A DNA stretch of 64,000 nt, taken from contig NZ_JBHTIK010000015.1 in assembly GCF_042676985.1 (NCBI RefSeq), positions 620,001 to 684,000 of the forward strand. Direction: 5' to 3'. Below are positions 1 through 8,667 of this stretch, one piece after another. The stretch's first letter is position 1, and the number at the start of each line of letters is the position of its first letter. Below the pieces are notes generated by a model. That model did not search any database and was not told where the DNA came from. It saw only the letters and a program-made list of their open reading frames with translations. This stretch comes from Sphingosinicella xenopeptidilytica (GTDB lineage: Bacteria > Pseudomonadota > Alphaproteobacteria > Sphingomonadales > Sphingomonadaceae). Position numbers and translations under genes: made by a program.

Positions 1-1053
1 CAGGTGCCGCCGCGCATTCTCACGGGCAAAATCCACACGGTCCGGGTCTTCGAAAACCTCTGTGTCGCGGTTGGCGGAGATGTACCACATCACCACCTTG
101 TCGCCCTTGCGGATGATCTTGCCGCCAAGCTCGGTGTCCTCTTTCGCCGTGCGCCGCATGTGCGCGAGCGGCGTCTGCCAGCGGATCAGCTCGGAAACCG
201 CATTGGGGATCAGGCTGCGGTCAACCTTCAGCTTTTCCCACTCGCCGGGAAACTCGTGCATGGTGCGGACAAGCCCGGTCATCGAATTCCGGGTCGTGTC
301 GTTGCCGCCGACGATCAGCAGCACGAGATTGCCGATGAACTCCTGCTCGTCCATTTTCGACAGCGCTTCCGAATGGATCATCATCGAAAGCAGGTCTGGC
401 GCAGGCGGCGCGTTGAGGCGCGCCTGCCACAGGCCGTGGAAATAGGCACCCATCTCGTAGAGGATGCGCGTGCGTTCCTCGCGCATCGCCGGATCGGCCG
501 CCGCCTGCACGTCGCCCGCCCAGTCCGACCACTTGGTGAGCAGCCGCCGATCCTCCCACGGGAAGTCGAACAGGATGGCGAGCATTTGCGTGGTGAGCTC
601 GATCGAAACCCGGTCGACCCAATCGAAGGTCTCGCCCACCGGAAGACCGTCGAGCAGCGCCGCCGTCCGTGCGCGGATCGGCCCGGCGAGCCGCTGCATC
701 TCGCTCGGCGTGAACGCCGGCGCTACGACGCGGCGCTCAGCGGTATGCTGCGGCCGGTCCATCGCGATGAACATAGGGAACTTCAGTTCCTGGTCGAGCG
801 CGTCAAGCACGGTGATACCGCCATATTCCCACGACGAGGAATAAATGTCCGGCAGCGCCTCGACATGCACGATGTCCTTGTAGCGCGTCACCGACCAGTA
901 AGGCGCGAACATGCCCTCGGTGCAGTAATGCACCGGGTCTTCGGCACGCAGCCGCGCAAACAGTGCGGGCCATGTCTGCTCGGTGAAATAGCGGTAGTCC
1001 GCCGGATCGATCGCGGCGAGATCGCTGATCCCCGCCGCCACTTTGGTCGCCAT
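1..1053 (-). CDS. Cytochrome P450, CYP153-like (3' end cut by window edge)
   Basis: Minus-strand reading frame opens at ATG 1053, preceded by a GGAGG-type ribosome site, and stays open to base 1. That gives 351 codons, with the C-terminus outside the window. Seen: the I-helix oxygen-binding motif GGNDTT, the K-helix ExxR in ELIRWQTPL, and PYWSVTRY near the N-terminus, all typical of CYP153 alkane hydroxylases. These soluble P450s hydroxylate terminal carbons of alkanes or fatty chains, using electrons from a ferredoxin and its reductase. The haem-ligand cysteine loop lies beyond the edge and cannot be checked. A close paralogue lies directly upstream (1130-2371). No ferredoxin or reductase gene is visible here. 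The family call is from recalled sequence patterns; the substrate is not determinable. Confidence 0.88.
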   Translation of the reverse strand, partial: MATKVAAGISDLAAIDPADYRYFTEQTWPALFARLRAEDPVHYCTEGMFAPYWSVTRYKDIVHVEALPDIYSSSWEYGGITVLDALDQELKFPMFIAMDRPQHTAERRVVAPAFTPSEMQRLAGPIRARTAALLDGLPVGETFDWVDRVSIELTTQMLAILFDFPWEDRRLLTKWSDWAGDVQAAADPAMREERTRILYEMGAYFHGLWQARLNAPPAPDLLSMMIHSEALSKMDEQEFIGNLVLLIVGGNDTTRNSMTGLVRTMHEFPGEWEKLKVDRSLIPNAVSELIRWQTPLAHMRRTAKEDTELGGKIIRKGDKVVMWYISANRDTEVFEDPDRVDFARENARRHL

Positions 1054-1129
1054 GGCGAAGCCTCCCTTCCTCACCCCCGCAAGCGGCAGAATGACGGAAA
1101 GGATGCGCGCCGTAACGCGCTCCAAAACG

Positions 1130-2371
1130 CTAGGATCGGGTGATCGTCACCATCTGCTTGCGGTAGCCGTTCGCGAAGGGCGACGGAATCCGCATCGGCG
1201 CGTGCAGCGGCGTTACCCGCATTTCACGGTTCAGCATCTCTTCGAGAAGGATGTAGAGCTGCAGTTCGGCAAGCCGGGCGCCGACGCAGCGATGGATGCC
1301 GAAGCCGAAGGCGAGATGGCGGCGCGCGTTGGCGCGCGTCACGTCGAAGCGGTCGGCATCGGTGAACACGGCCTCGTCGCGGTTTGCGCTGTTGTACCAC
1401 AGCACGACCTTGTCATCCTTGCGGATGATCTTGCCGCCGATCTCCGTGTCTTCCGTCGCCGTGCGCCGCATGTGCGACAGCGGCGTCTGCCAGCGGATAA
1501 GCTCCGACACGGCGTTGACGACAAGCCCACGGTCCGCATCCAGCAGCGCCCGGTTTTCGGGAAACTGGTCGAGCGCGACGACGAGCCCGGTCATCGAGTT
1601 GCGCGTCGTATCGGTGCCGCCGATCACCAACAGCATCAGATTGCCGCAGAATTCCTGCGGCCGAAGGTTGGACATCGCATCCGAATGGATCATCCGCGAC
1701 AAGAGGTCGGGCGCCAGCCCAGCATTCCGCCGCTCGCCCCACAGTCGCCCGAAATAATCGACCATCTGCTGCAGCACGCGCTGCCGCTTGCGGCGCAGCG
1801 CCGGACTCACAGCAGCCCGGAAATCGCCCGCCCAGTTTGCCCATGTTGCGAGCAGGCGGCGGTCCTCCCACGGGAAATCGAACAATGTCGCCAGCATCTG
1901 CGTGGTGAGTTCGGTCGAAACCCGGTCCACCCAATCGAACGCCTCACCCACCGGCAGGCTGTCGAGCAGCGCCGCCGTGCGCGCGCGGATCGCGGCGGAA
2001 TGGTCGGTGAGAGCACTCGGGCTGAACGCGGGCGACACAGTGCGCCGCATCGCGGTATGCTCGGGCCGATCCATCGCGATGAACATCGGCAGCTGGATGT
2101 CGGGATCGTTGTGCAGAATGGTGATGCCGCCGTGCGTCCACGACGACGAGAAGAGCTGCGGCAGCGCCTCGACATGCGCAATATCGGCGTGGCGCGTGAC
2201 GGACCAATACGGCCCGTAGAAGCTGGTGGGGCAGAAATGCACGGGATCGTCGCGCCGCAGGCGTGCGAACACCTCGGGCCAGCGGCCCTCGCCGTACAAG
2301 TCGTTCGCCGTAACATCGACTGCACCTGACTCAAGATGCGTCGTGGCGACAGCCAAGCTTCTCATGTCCAA
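1130..2371 (-). CDS. Cytochrome P450, CYP153-like (complete)
   Basis: A complete 413-residue P450, the usual length for bacterial soluble P450s. Motifs in order: PYWSVTRH (about 54-61), I-helix GGTDTT (251-256), ExxR as ELIR (290-293), MRRTA (301-305), and haem loop FGFGIHRCVGAR with the axial thiolate at Cys362. The pattern matches the CYP153 family of terminal alkane or fatty-acid omega-hydroxylases. There is no signal peptide or membrane anchor, so a cytoplasmic enzyme is expected. It lies 76 bp upstream of a second CYP153-like gene on the same strand, so the two are probably co-transcribed and arose by tandem duplication. The start could also be the ATG two codons downstream. Confidence 0.93.
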   Translation of the reverse strand: MDMRSLAVATTHLESGAVDVTANDLYGEGRWPEVFARLRRDDPVHFCPTSFYGPYWSVTRHADIAHVEALPQLFSSSWTHGGITILHNDPDIQLPMFIAMDRPEHTAMRRTVSPAFSPSALTDHSAAIRARTAALLDSLPVGEAFDWVDRVSTELTTQMLATLFDFPWEDRRLLATWANWAGDFRAAVSPALRRKRQRVLQQMVDYFGRLWGERRNAGLAPDLLSRMIHSDAMSNLRPQEFCGNLMLLVIGGTDTTRNSMTGLVVALDQFPENRALLDADRGLVVNAVSELIRWQTPLSHMRRTATEDTEIGGKIIRKDDKVVLWYNSANRDEAVFTDADRFDVTRANARRHLAFGFGIHRCVGARLAELQLYILLEEMLNREMRVTPLHAPMRIPSPFANGYRKQMVTITRS

Positions 2372-2484
2372 CAGACCCCCGGTTCTGCCGAAACGCCAGC
2401 AGGTTACGGACTGTTTTTACCATGTCCATAAAAAAACGTCATCTATGTGACTGGCCCAGGGATGCGCGCACGTGCCGCAGGGCA

Positions 2485-4596
2485 TCAGCTTTGCCGGACG
2501 ATCTCCAGCCACGCCGCCTCGTCGATCACCTCGATACCGAGGTCGGCTGCCTTCTTGAGCTTGGAGCCCGCGCCCGGCCCGGCGACGACGAGATCGGTCT
2601 TGGCGGAAACCGATCCCGCGACCTTGGCGCCGAGCGCCTGCGCCTGCGCCTTCGCTTCGTCACGCGACAAGGCCTCGAGCGTGCCGGTGAACACCACCGT
2701 CTTGCCGCTGACGCGCGACTCCCGCGTCTCGAACACGACATCGGCGGGGGAAACTTCCGTCAGCAGGTCGGCAACCGCATCGGCATTGTGCGGCTCCGCG
2801 AAGAAATCGACGAGCGCGAGCGCCACTTCCGGCCCGACGCCCGGCGTTTCGATGATCGCCGCAAGTTCCTTGGCCTCGCGCGCGAGGAACTTGTCCTCCG
2901 TCTCCCCGACCACAGGCGAAAGCTCCGCGCGCCGCGCGAGCGCCCGGTCGATCATCTCGCGAAACGCGGCCCAGCTCCCATAGCGCCGCGCCAGATCACG
3001 TGCCGTCACCTCGCCGACATGCCGGATGCCGAGCGCATTCAGGAACCGGTCGAGCGGCGGCGCACGACGCGCGTCGATCGCGGCAATGAGGTTCGCGACC
3101 GACTGCTCGCCCCACCCGTCCCGCGTTTTCAGCGCGTCCGCGTGCGTGTGCAGCCGGAAGATATCCGCAGGCGATTGCAGCAATCCGTCGGCGAACAGCT
3201 CGACGATGCTCTTCTCACCGAGTCCCTCGATATCGAGCGCCCGCCGCGACACGAAGTGCCGGAGGCGTTCGACACGCTGCGCAGGGCAGATGAGCCCGCC
3301 CGTGCAGCGATAATCCACCTCGCCCGGCTCCCGCTCCGCCGCCGATCCGCACTCGGGGCAGTGATCGGGGAACACGAACGGCAGACGATCCTCATCCCGC
3401 GTCAGGTTCTCGACGATCTGCGGGATCACGTCACCCGCGCGCTGGATACGCACCCGATCGCCGGGCCGCGCACCCAGCCGCCCGATCTCGTCAGCGTTGT
3501 GCAGCGTGACGTTGGACACGATCACGCCGCCCACGCCCACCGGCACAAGGCGGCCGACCGGCGTCAATTTGCCCGTGCGCCCCACCTGGATATCGATCGC
3601 TTCCAGCGTGGTCTCCGCCTGCTCGGCAGGGAATTTGTGCGCCAGCCCCCAGCGCGGCGCGCGCGCAACGAAGCCGAGCCGTTCCTGCCAATCCAGCCGG
3701 TTCACCTTGTAGACGACGCCGTCGATATCGTAGCCGAGATCGGCGCGCGCGTGCTCGATCCGGCGGTAGTGATCGAGCGCACCCTCCGCGCCGTCCACCA
3801 GCGCGAGCAGCGGATCGACCGGGATGCCCCAGCCCGCAATCGCCTGCATCACCGCCATCTGCGTGTCGGCGGGGAGCGCCGTCACCTCCCCCCAGCCGTG
3901 CGCGAGAAAGCGCAGCGGCCGCGCCGCCGTGATCGTGGCATCCTTCTGCCGCAGCGAGCCCGCCGCCGCGTTGCGGGGGTTGGCGAAGATCTTGCCGCCC
4001 GCCCGCTCCTGCTCCGCATTCAGCGCAAGGAAATCGGCCTTCGACATGTAGACCTCGCCGCGCACCTCGAACACGGGTGTGTCGATGGGCAGGCGCTGCG
4101 GAATGTCGGCGATGGTGCGGACGTTCGCGGTCACGTCCTCGCCGACGCTGCCGTCGCCGCGCGTCGCCGCCTGCACGAAGACGCCGCGCTCGTAGCGCAG
4201 CGAGCAAGAAAGCCCATCGATCTTGGGTTCGGCGGTCAGCGCCACGGGCTCCTCCGCGCCAAGCCGCAGATAACGCCGGATGCGCCCAACGAAATCCTCG
4301 ACCTCCTCGGCGCTGAACGCATTGTCGAGGCTCAGCATCGGCTTCGCGTGCGTCACCTTCGCGAACGCGCCCGCCGGCGCGGCGCCCACGCTCCGCGACG
4401 GGCTATCGGCACGCACGAGTTGCGGAAACGCAGCCTCGATGGCTTCGTTGCGCTTTTCCAGCGCATCGAATTCGGCGTCGCTGATCTCCGGGTCGTCGTG
4501 CTCGTAATAGGCACGCCTGTGCCGGGCGATTTCCTGCGCCAGATGTTCGAGTTCGGCCGCCGCTTCGGCCTCGGTCAGGTCTTCAATACGCTTCAC
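2485..4596 (-). CDS. ligA: NAD-dependent DNA ligase LigA
   Basis: A 703-residue protein with the full LigA architecture. The N-terminal Ia NAD-binding region is followed by the adenylation domain with KIDG at 125-128 (Lys125 accepts AMP). An OB fold follows, then a four-cysteine zinc finger beginning CPECG near residue 418, helix-hairpin-helix repeats including VGEVTARDLA, and a C-terminal BRCT domain from about residue 625. It seals nicks in Okazaki-fragment joining and repair using NAD+. Its ATG overlaps the upstream recN stop as ATGA, so bamD-recN-ligA form one transcription unit, an arrangement familiar in alphaproteobacteria. Confidence 0.98.
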   Translation of the reverse strand: MKRIEDLTEAEAAAELEHLAQEIARHRRAYYEHDDPEISDAEFDALEKRNEAIEAAFPQLVRADSPSRSVGAAPAGAFAKVTHAKPMLSLDNAFSAEEVEDFVGRIRRYLRLGAEEPVALTAEPKIDGLSCSLRYERGVFVQAATRGDGSVGEDVTANVRTIADIPQRLPIDTPVFEVRGEVYMSKADFLALNAEQERAGGKIFANPRNAAAGSLRQKDATITAARPLRFLAHGWGEVTALPADTQMAVMQAIAGWGIPVDPLLALVDGAEGALDHYRRIEHARADLGYDIDGVVYKVNRLDWQERLGFVARAPRWGLAHKFPAEQAETTLEAIDIQVGRTGKLTPVGRLVPVGVGGVIVSNVTLHNADEIGRLGARPGDRVRIQRAGDVIPQIVENLTRDEDRLPFVFPDHCPECGSAAEREPGEVDYRCTGGLICPAQRVERLRHFVSRRALDIEGLGEKSIVELFADGLLQSPADIFRLHTHADALKTRDGWGEQSVANLIAAIDARRAPPLDRFLNALGIRHVGEVTARDLARRYGSWAAFREMIDRALARRAELSPVVGETEDKFLAREAKELAAIIETPGVGPEVALALVDFFAEPHNADAVADLLTEVSPADVVFETRESRVSGKTVVFTGTLEALSRDEAKAQAQALGAKVAGSVSAKTDLVVAGPGAGSKLKKAADLGIEVIDEAAWLEIVRQS

Positions 4597-6245
4597 GCCA
4601 GCAATCTCTCCGCCTGCGCCCGCGCCTCGTCGGTGATCTCGGCGCCCGAAAGCATCCGCGCGATCTCCTCACGCCGCGCCTCGGCATCCAGCCAAACGAC
4701 CGCGGTACGCGCCGCATTCCCGTCCGAAGCCTTCTCGATGCGGAACTGTTGCGCCCCACGCGCCGCGACCTGCGGGCTGTGCGTCACCACCAGCACCTGC
4801 GCGCCCTCGGCAAGCCGCGCCAGCCGCTCGCCGATCGCGCTCGCCGTCGCGCCGCCGACGCCTCTGTCGATCTCGTCAAAGATCAAGGTGCCCTGCCCGC
4901 GCGTTTCGGAAAGCGCCACTTTCAGTGCCAGCATGAAGCGCGAAAGCTCGCCGCCGCTGGCGATCTTCATCAGCGGCCCGAACGGCGCGCCGGGGTTCGT
5001 CGAAATCTCGAATTCGGCGCGGTCGGTCCCTGCCTCCGACCATTGCGTCTCGGGCAGCGATTCCACCACCGTGCGAAACTTCGCGGCTTCCAGCTTCAGC
5101 GGCGGCAGTTCCGCCGCCATCGCGCGATCGAGCCGCTCCGCAGCAGCACGCCGTGCCGCGCCGAGCGTGTCGGCTGCCTTGACGAACGCCTCCCGCGCGC
5201 CCGCAACCTTCCGCTCCAGCCCAGCAAGCCCCGCCTCGCCCGCCGCGATCGCCACAGCACGCGCCTCGAACTCGGCGGCAAGATCGGCGAGCCGGTCCGG
5301 CTCCACCCGGTGCTTGCGCGCAACGCCGCGCAGCTCGAACAGACGACTTTCCGAAGCATCAAGCTCGGCAGGGTCGAACCACAGCGCATCGCGTACGGCG
5401 CGAAGGTGATCCTCCGCCTCTCCCGCCTCGACAAGCGCCCGGTCGAGCGCCGCGAGCATCTCGCCGAGCAGAGGATGCTCGCCAGCCACCCGGTCCAGCC
5501 GCCGCGCCGCAGTGCGAAGGCGTGCAAGGCCCCCGTCGCTGCCGTCGAGATCGCCGCTGATCGCGTCCAGGTCTTCGACAAGCTTCTGGCCCTTCAGCAT
5601 GTCACTGCGCCGCGCCGCGAGCATTTCCTCTTCGCCGGGTTCGGGCCTCAGCGCACGCAGTTCCGCAACGGCGTGCTCCAGAAACTCCCGGTCGCGCTCG
5701 TCGCGCTCCACGGTCTCCCGCGCCGTCGCAAGCGCCGCTTCCGCATCTCGCCACGCCCGGTAGGCCTCACCGCAAGCGCCCGTATCGATGCCCGCGAAAG
5801 CATCGAGGAGCGCCCGGTGCCCCTTGGGATTCAGGAGTCCCCGCTCGTCATGCTGGCCGTGGATTTCAATGAGCGTGCCGCCGACGTCGCGAAGAAGCTG
5901 CGCACTCACGGACTGGTCGTTCACGAATGCCCGGCTGCCGCCATCGCTCCGCACGATGCGGCGCAGCACGATCTCCTGCCCTTCGGTTTCGATACCCTGT
6001 TCGCCAAGCAGCGCGAACGCCTCGTGGTCTGCGTCCACGCTGAACACCGCCGTCACCTGCGCCTGCCCCGCCCCCGCGCGCACCAGTCCGGTGTCGCCGC
6101 GCGCGCCGAGCGCAAGGCCGAGACTGTCGAGCAGGATGGATTTGCCCGCGCCGGTCTCACCGGTGAGCACACCGAGGCCTTCGCCGAAATCGAGCGAAAG
6201 CTGTTCGATAAGGACGACGTTGCGGATTTCCAGCGCGGCCAGCAC
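4593..6245 (-). CDS. recN: DNA repair protein RecN
   Basis: An SMC-like ATPase of 550 residues acting in double-strand-break repair. The frame is open further upstream, but homology begins at GTG 6245 (LAALEIRNVVLIEQL...), which gives the usual RecN length of about 550 and starts 10 bp after the bamD stop. Seen: Walker A GETGAGKS at about 29-36, a long charged coiled-coil middle, and a C-terminal ABC half with an LSRFM signature and the Walker B region TLIFDEIDRGVGG. The stop overlaps the ligA start. No LexA-type box is evident directly upstream, because the gene lies inside the operon behind bamD. Confidence 0.96.
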   Translation of the reverse strand: MLAALEIRNVVLIEQLSLDFGEGLGVLTGETGAGKSILLDSLGLALGARGDTGLVRAGAGQAQVTAVFSVDADHEAFALLGEQGIETEGQEIVLRRIVRSDGGSRAFVNDQSVSAQLLRDVGGTLIEIHGQHDERGLLNPKGHRALLDAFAGIDTGACGEAYRAWRDAEAALATARETVERDERDREFLEHAVAELRALRPEPGEEEMLAARRSDMLKGQKLVEDLDAISGDLDGSDGGLARLRTAARRLDRVAGEHPLLGEMLAALDRALVEAGEAEDHLRAVRDALWFDPAELDASESRLFELRGVARKHRVEPDRLADLAAEFEARAVAIAAGEAGLAGLERKVAGAREAFVKAADTLGAARRAAAERLDRAMAAELPPLKLEAAKFRTVVESLPETQWSEAGTDRAEFEISTNPGAPFGPLMKIASGGELSRFMLALKVALSETRGQGTLIFDEIDRGVGGATASAIGERLARLAEGAQVLVVTHSPQVAARGAQQFRIEKASDGNAARTAVVWLDAEARREEIARMLSGAEITDEARAQAERLLA

Positions 6246-6255
6246 GCCAGCCGCC

Positions 6256-7053
6256 TCAGCCGGTGGTGTAGCGTTCGACGAGCGCGAAGCTGCGCTCGTA
6301 CCACTTCGATCCGGGATAGTTGTACCCGAGCGCCGCCGCCGTCTTCCGGGCCTCGTCCCGCAGGCCGAGCGCGAGATAGACCTCCACAAGCCGGTGCAGC
6401 GCCTCCGGCGTGTGGCTCGTTACGTCGTACTTGTCGACGACGTTCCGGAAGCGCGAAGCCGCTGCGATGAACTGGCGGCGCTGCTGGTAGAAGCGGCCGA
6501 TTTCCATTTCCTTGCCGGCGAGGTGATCGCGGGCAAGATCCATCTTCATCCGCGCATCGGACGCGTAGGGCGAATCGGGGAAACGGCGCGTCACCTCGGT
6601 CAGCGCGGAAAGCGCCTGATCGGTGATCTTCTGGTCGCGCTGCACGTTGGCGATCTGCTCGTAATAGCTGATCGCGATCAGGTAGTAGGCGTAGGCGGCG
6701 TCCTTGTTGCCGGGGTGCAGCGACAGGAAGCGCTGCGAAGACAGGATCGCCTGCTGATAATCCTTCGCCAGATAATAGGAAAAACCGCTCATCAGCTGGG
6801 CGCGGCGCGCCCATGTCGAATAGGGGTGCTGGCGCTCCACCTCGTCGAAGATCAGCGCCGCCTGCTTGTAGCGCCCCTTGTTCAGCGTATCCTTGCCGAA
6901 GTTGTAGAGCGTCTCCACGTCGCGCGCGATATAGCTGCGATCGGAGACGTTCGGCCCCTTCTTGCCGGCACAGGCCGACAGCGCGAGGCCGGCGGCAACG
7001 AGAAGCAGGAGGGCACGGCCGGTCGCGCGGCCGGTACGGGACGAAGCTGTCAT
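6256..7053 (-). CDS. bamD: Outer membrane assembly lipoprotein BamD
   Basis: A 265-residue lipoprotein component of the BAM complex, which inserts beta-barrel proteins into the outer membrane. The chosen ATG (7053) gives a short arginine-rich N-region, a hydrophobic stretch and lipobox LSAC with the lipidated cysteine at residue 28; an upstream in-frame ATG would spoil the signal sequence. The mature part is TPR-like, with a YNFGKDTLNKGRYKQAALIFDEVERQHPYS-type first repeat cited here only by its position (about 45-75). It heads the bamD-recN-ligA unit and diverges from the glycosyltransferase at 7140. Confidence 0.96.
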   Translation of the reverse strand: MTASSRTGRATGRALLLLVAAGLALSACAGKKGPNVSDRSYIARDVETLYNFGKDTLNKGRYKQAALIFDEVERQHPYSTWARRAQLMSGFSYYLAKDYQQAILSSQRFLSLHPGNKDAAYAYYLIAISYYEQIANVQRDQKITDQALSALTEVTRRFPDSPYASDARMKMDLARDHLAGKEMEIGRFYQQRRQFIAAASRFRNVVDKYDVTSHTPEALHRLVEVYLALGLRDEARKTAAALGYNYPGSKWYERSFALVERYTTG

Positions 7054-7139
7054 GCGGCACTCCTTAACGGGTCGCGAACGGTGCGCCAAGCGCTGATGGG
7101 TTGGCAGGCGCGGGATACTGACGCTATCAGCATGACGCC

Positions 7140-8315
7140 GTGCTGAACGTCCTCACCTTCTCCTCGCTGTACCCCAACGCGGTACAGCAGAATTTCGGCG
7201 GATTCGTCGAGCGGCAGACAGCACGCCTCGCCGCGCGCAGCGATGTGGACCTGAAAGTTCTCGCGCCCGTCGGCATGTTCCTGCCGGTCGGTCCCTACGC
7301 GGCGCTCACGCGCGTGCCGGGACAGGGCGAGCATAACGGCATCCCGGTTTTCTGGCCGCGTTTTCCGCTGCTCCCCGCCGTCGGCTGGCGCTTTAACCCC
7401 GCGCTTGCGTACCGGGCCGGGCGGCGCGTGCTCCTCGATCTCATCGCCGACGGCTTCTGCCCCGATGTGATCGATTGCGAGTTCTTCTGGCCGGACGGCC
7501 CCGCCGCCGTGCGGCTGGGCCATGCGTTCGGGATTCCGGTCTCCATCAAGGCGCGGGGGTCGGACATCCGCCTGTGGGGCCAGCGCCCCGCCGCGCGGAA
7601 GATGATGGTGGATGCGGCAAATGCGGCGGACGGCTTGCTCGCGGTCTCCGAATCGCTGAAGGCCGACATGGTCGCGATCGGAATGCCCGAAGAGAAGATT
7701 CGCGTGCACCGCACGGGCATCGAGCTCGATCGTTTTCGCCCCGTGGACCGCACCGCCGCGAAGGCGTCGCTCGGCGTTGCGGGGCCGCTGCTGCTCGCCG
7801 TCGGCAACCTTGTGGCGCTCAAACGCTTCGACCTCGTGATCGGCGCGGCGGAGTTGCTGCCGGATGCCACGCTGTTCATCGCAGGCGAAGGCCGCGAACG
7901 GCGAAAACTTGAGGCATTGATCGCCGAGCGTGGCCTTTCCGCGCGCGTCCGGCTGCTCGGCGGGGTGCACCACGCCGACATGCCCGCCCTGATGGCCGCG
8001 GCAGATGTGTTCGTTCATGCCTCGTCGAGCGAAGGCCTCGCCAACGTGTGGGTCGAGGCGCTCGCAAGCGGCACGCCCGTCGTCACCGCGAACGTCGGCG
8101 CCGCCGCCGAGGTCGTGGACCGCGCCGAAGCCGGCACGCTCATCGATGATGCCCGGCCCGCCGTTTTCGCCGAGGCGATCCGCGCCATGCTGGAAACGCC
8201 TCCATCACCCGAGGCGGTGCGCACTTCAGCGCTGCGTTTCGACTGGAAGACCAACACAGATACGCTCCACGCGCACCTCAGCGGGCTGGTTTCAGGCCCC
8301 GAGGCCCAGCAGTAG
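7140..8315 (+). CDS. Family 4 glycosyltransferase
   Basis: A 391-residue GT-B fold enzyme with a GTG start; the upstream ATG at 7132 is out of frame and stops after four codons. Seen: N-terminal GGFVERQ acceptor-domain motif, a GNLVALKRFD segment that begins the C-terminal nucleotide-sugar domain, and the family signature EGLANVWVE (an EX7E motif) near residue 302. It probably transfers a sugar from a nucleotide donor to a glycolipid or polysaccharide on the cytoplasmic face. It stands alone on the plus strand between minus-strand housekeeping operons. Its last 24 bp overlap the end of the convergent Mth938-like gene. Donor and acceptor are unknown. Confidence 0.85.
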   Translation: MLNVLTFSSLYPNAVQQNFGGFVERQTARLAARSDVDLKVLAPVGMFLPVGPYAALTRVPGQGEHNGIPVFWPRFPLLPAVGWRFNPALAYRAGRRVLLDLIADGFCPDVIDCEFFWPDGPAAVRLGHAFGIPVSIKARGSDIRLWGQRPAARKMMVDAANAADGLLAVSESLKADMVAIGMPEEKIRVHRTGIELDRFRPVDRTAAKASLGVAGPLLLAVGNLVALKRFDLVIGAAELLPDATLFIAGEGRERRKLEALIAERGLSARVRLLGGVHHADMPALMAAADVFVHASSSEGLANVWVEALASGTPVVTANVGAAAEVVDRAEAGTLIDDARPAVFAEAIRAMLETPPSPEAVRTSALRFDWKTNTDTLHAHLSGLVSGPEAQQ

Positions 8316-8663
8316 TGCGCCGACGAGGCGCCCTTCCCCGGCAAGCACGTTGTAAGTACGCGCGGCGAGTTGCGACGTCATGACATCAACCCCCGCCCCC
8401 TTCGCGGCGAGCGCGTCGAGCAGGTCCTGATCGGGCCAGCGCAGCGCAGCGCCCGTACCGACAAGCAGAACCTCCCGCGCCGGATCGAGCGCGAGCAGTG
8501 GTGCGAATGCCTCCAACGTGAGCGCATCGCCCGCGTCCTCAATCCCGCCCGGCCAGATCAGGATGCTTCCCGCGCGCGGCTCCCCGGCGACAACGAACCG
8601 GCCGCCTCGGATCGCATCGATACGGTGAACGCCGCGCGGGCCGGTCTGTAGCTCGAGCGGCAC
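8292..8663 (-). CDS. Mth938/DUF498-domain protein (NDUFAF3-like)
   Basis: A 123-residue protein starting at GTG 8663, 4 bp after the secF stop; the longer open frame upstream lies inside secF and is not used. The sequence (IDAIRGGRFVVAGE..., then a WPGGIEDAG segment, then LLVGTGA) fits the Mth938-like fold, the family of mitochondrial complex I assembly factor NDUFAF3. Linkage of this family to secDF in alphaproteobacteria is known and supports the call. The bacterial molecular role is not established. The 3' end overlaps the convergent glycosyltransferase by 24 bp. Confidence 0.82.
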   Translation of the reverse strand: MPLELQTGPRGVHRIDAIRGGRFVVAGEPRAGSILIWPGGIEDAGDALTLEAFAPLLALDPAREVLLVGTGAALRWPDQDLLDALAAKGAGVDVMTSQLAARTYNVLAGEGRLVGALLLGLGA

Positions 8664-8667
8664 GTGC

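Noticed and set aside
2422..5409. Long plus-strand open frame opposite ligA and recN
   Set aside because: Composition-driven antisense frame with no domains; both minus-strand genes are complete and conserved.
4749..6470. Plus-strand open frame opposite recN and bamD
   Set aside because: Low-information Arg-rich translation, antisense to conserved genes.
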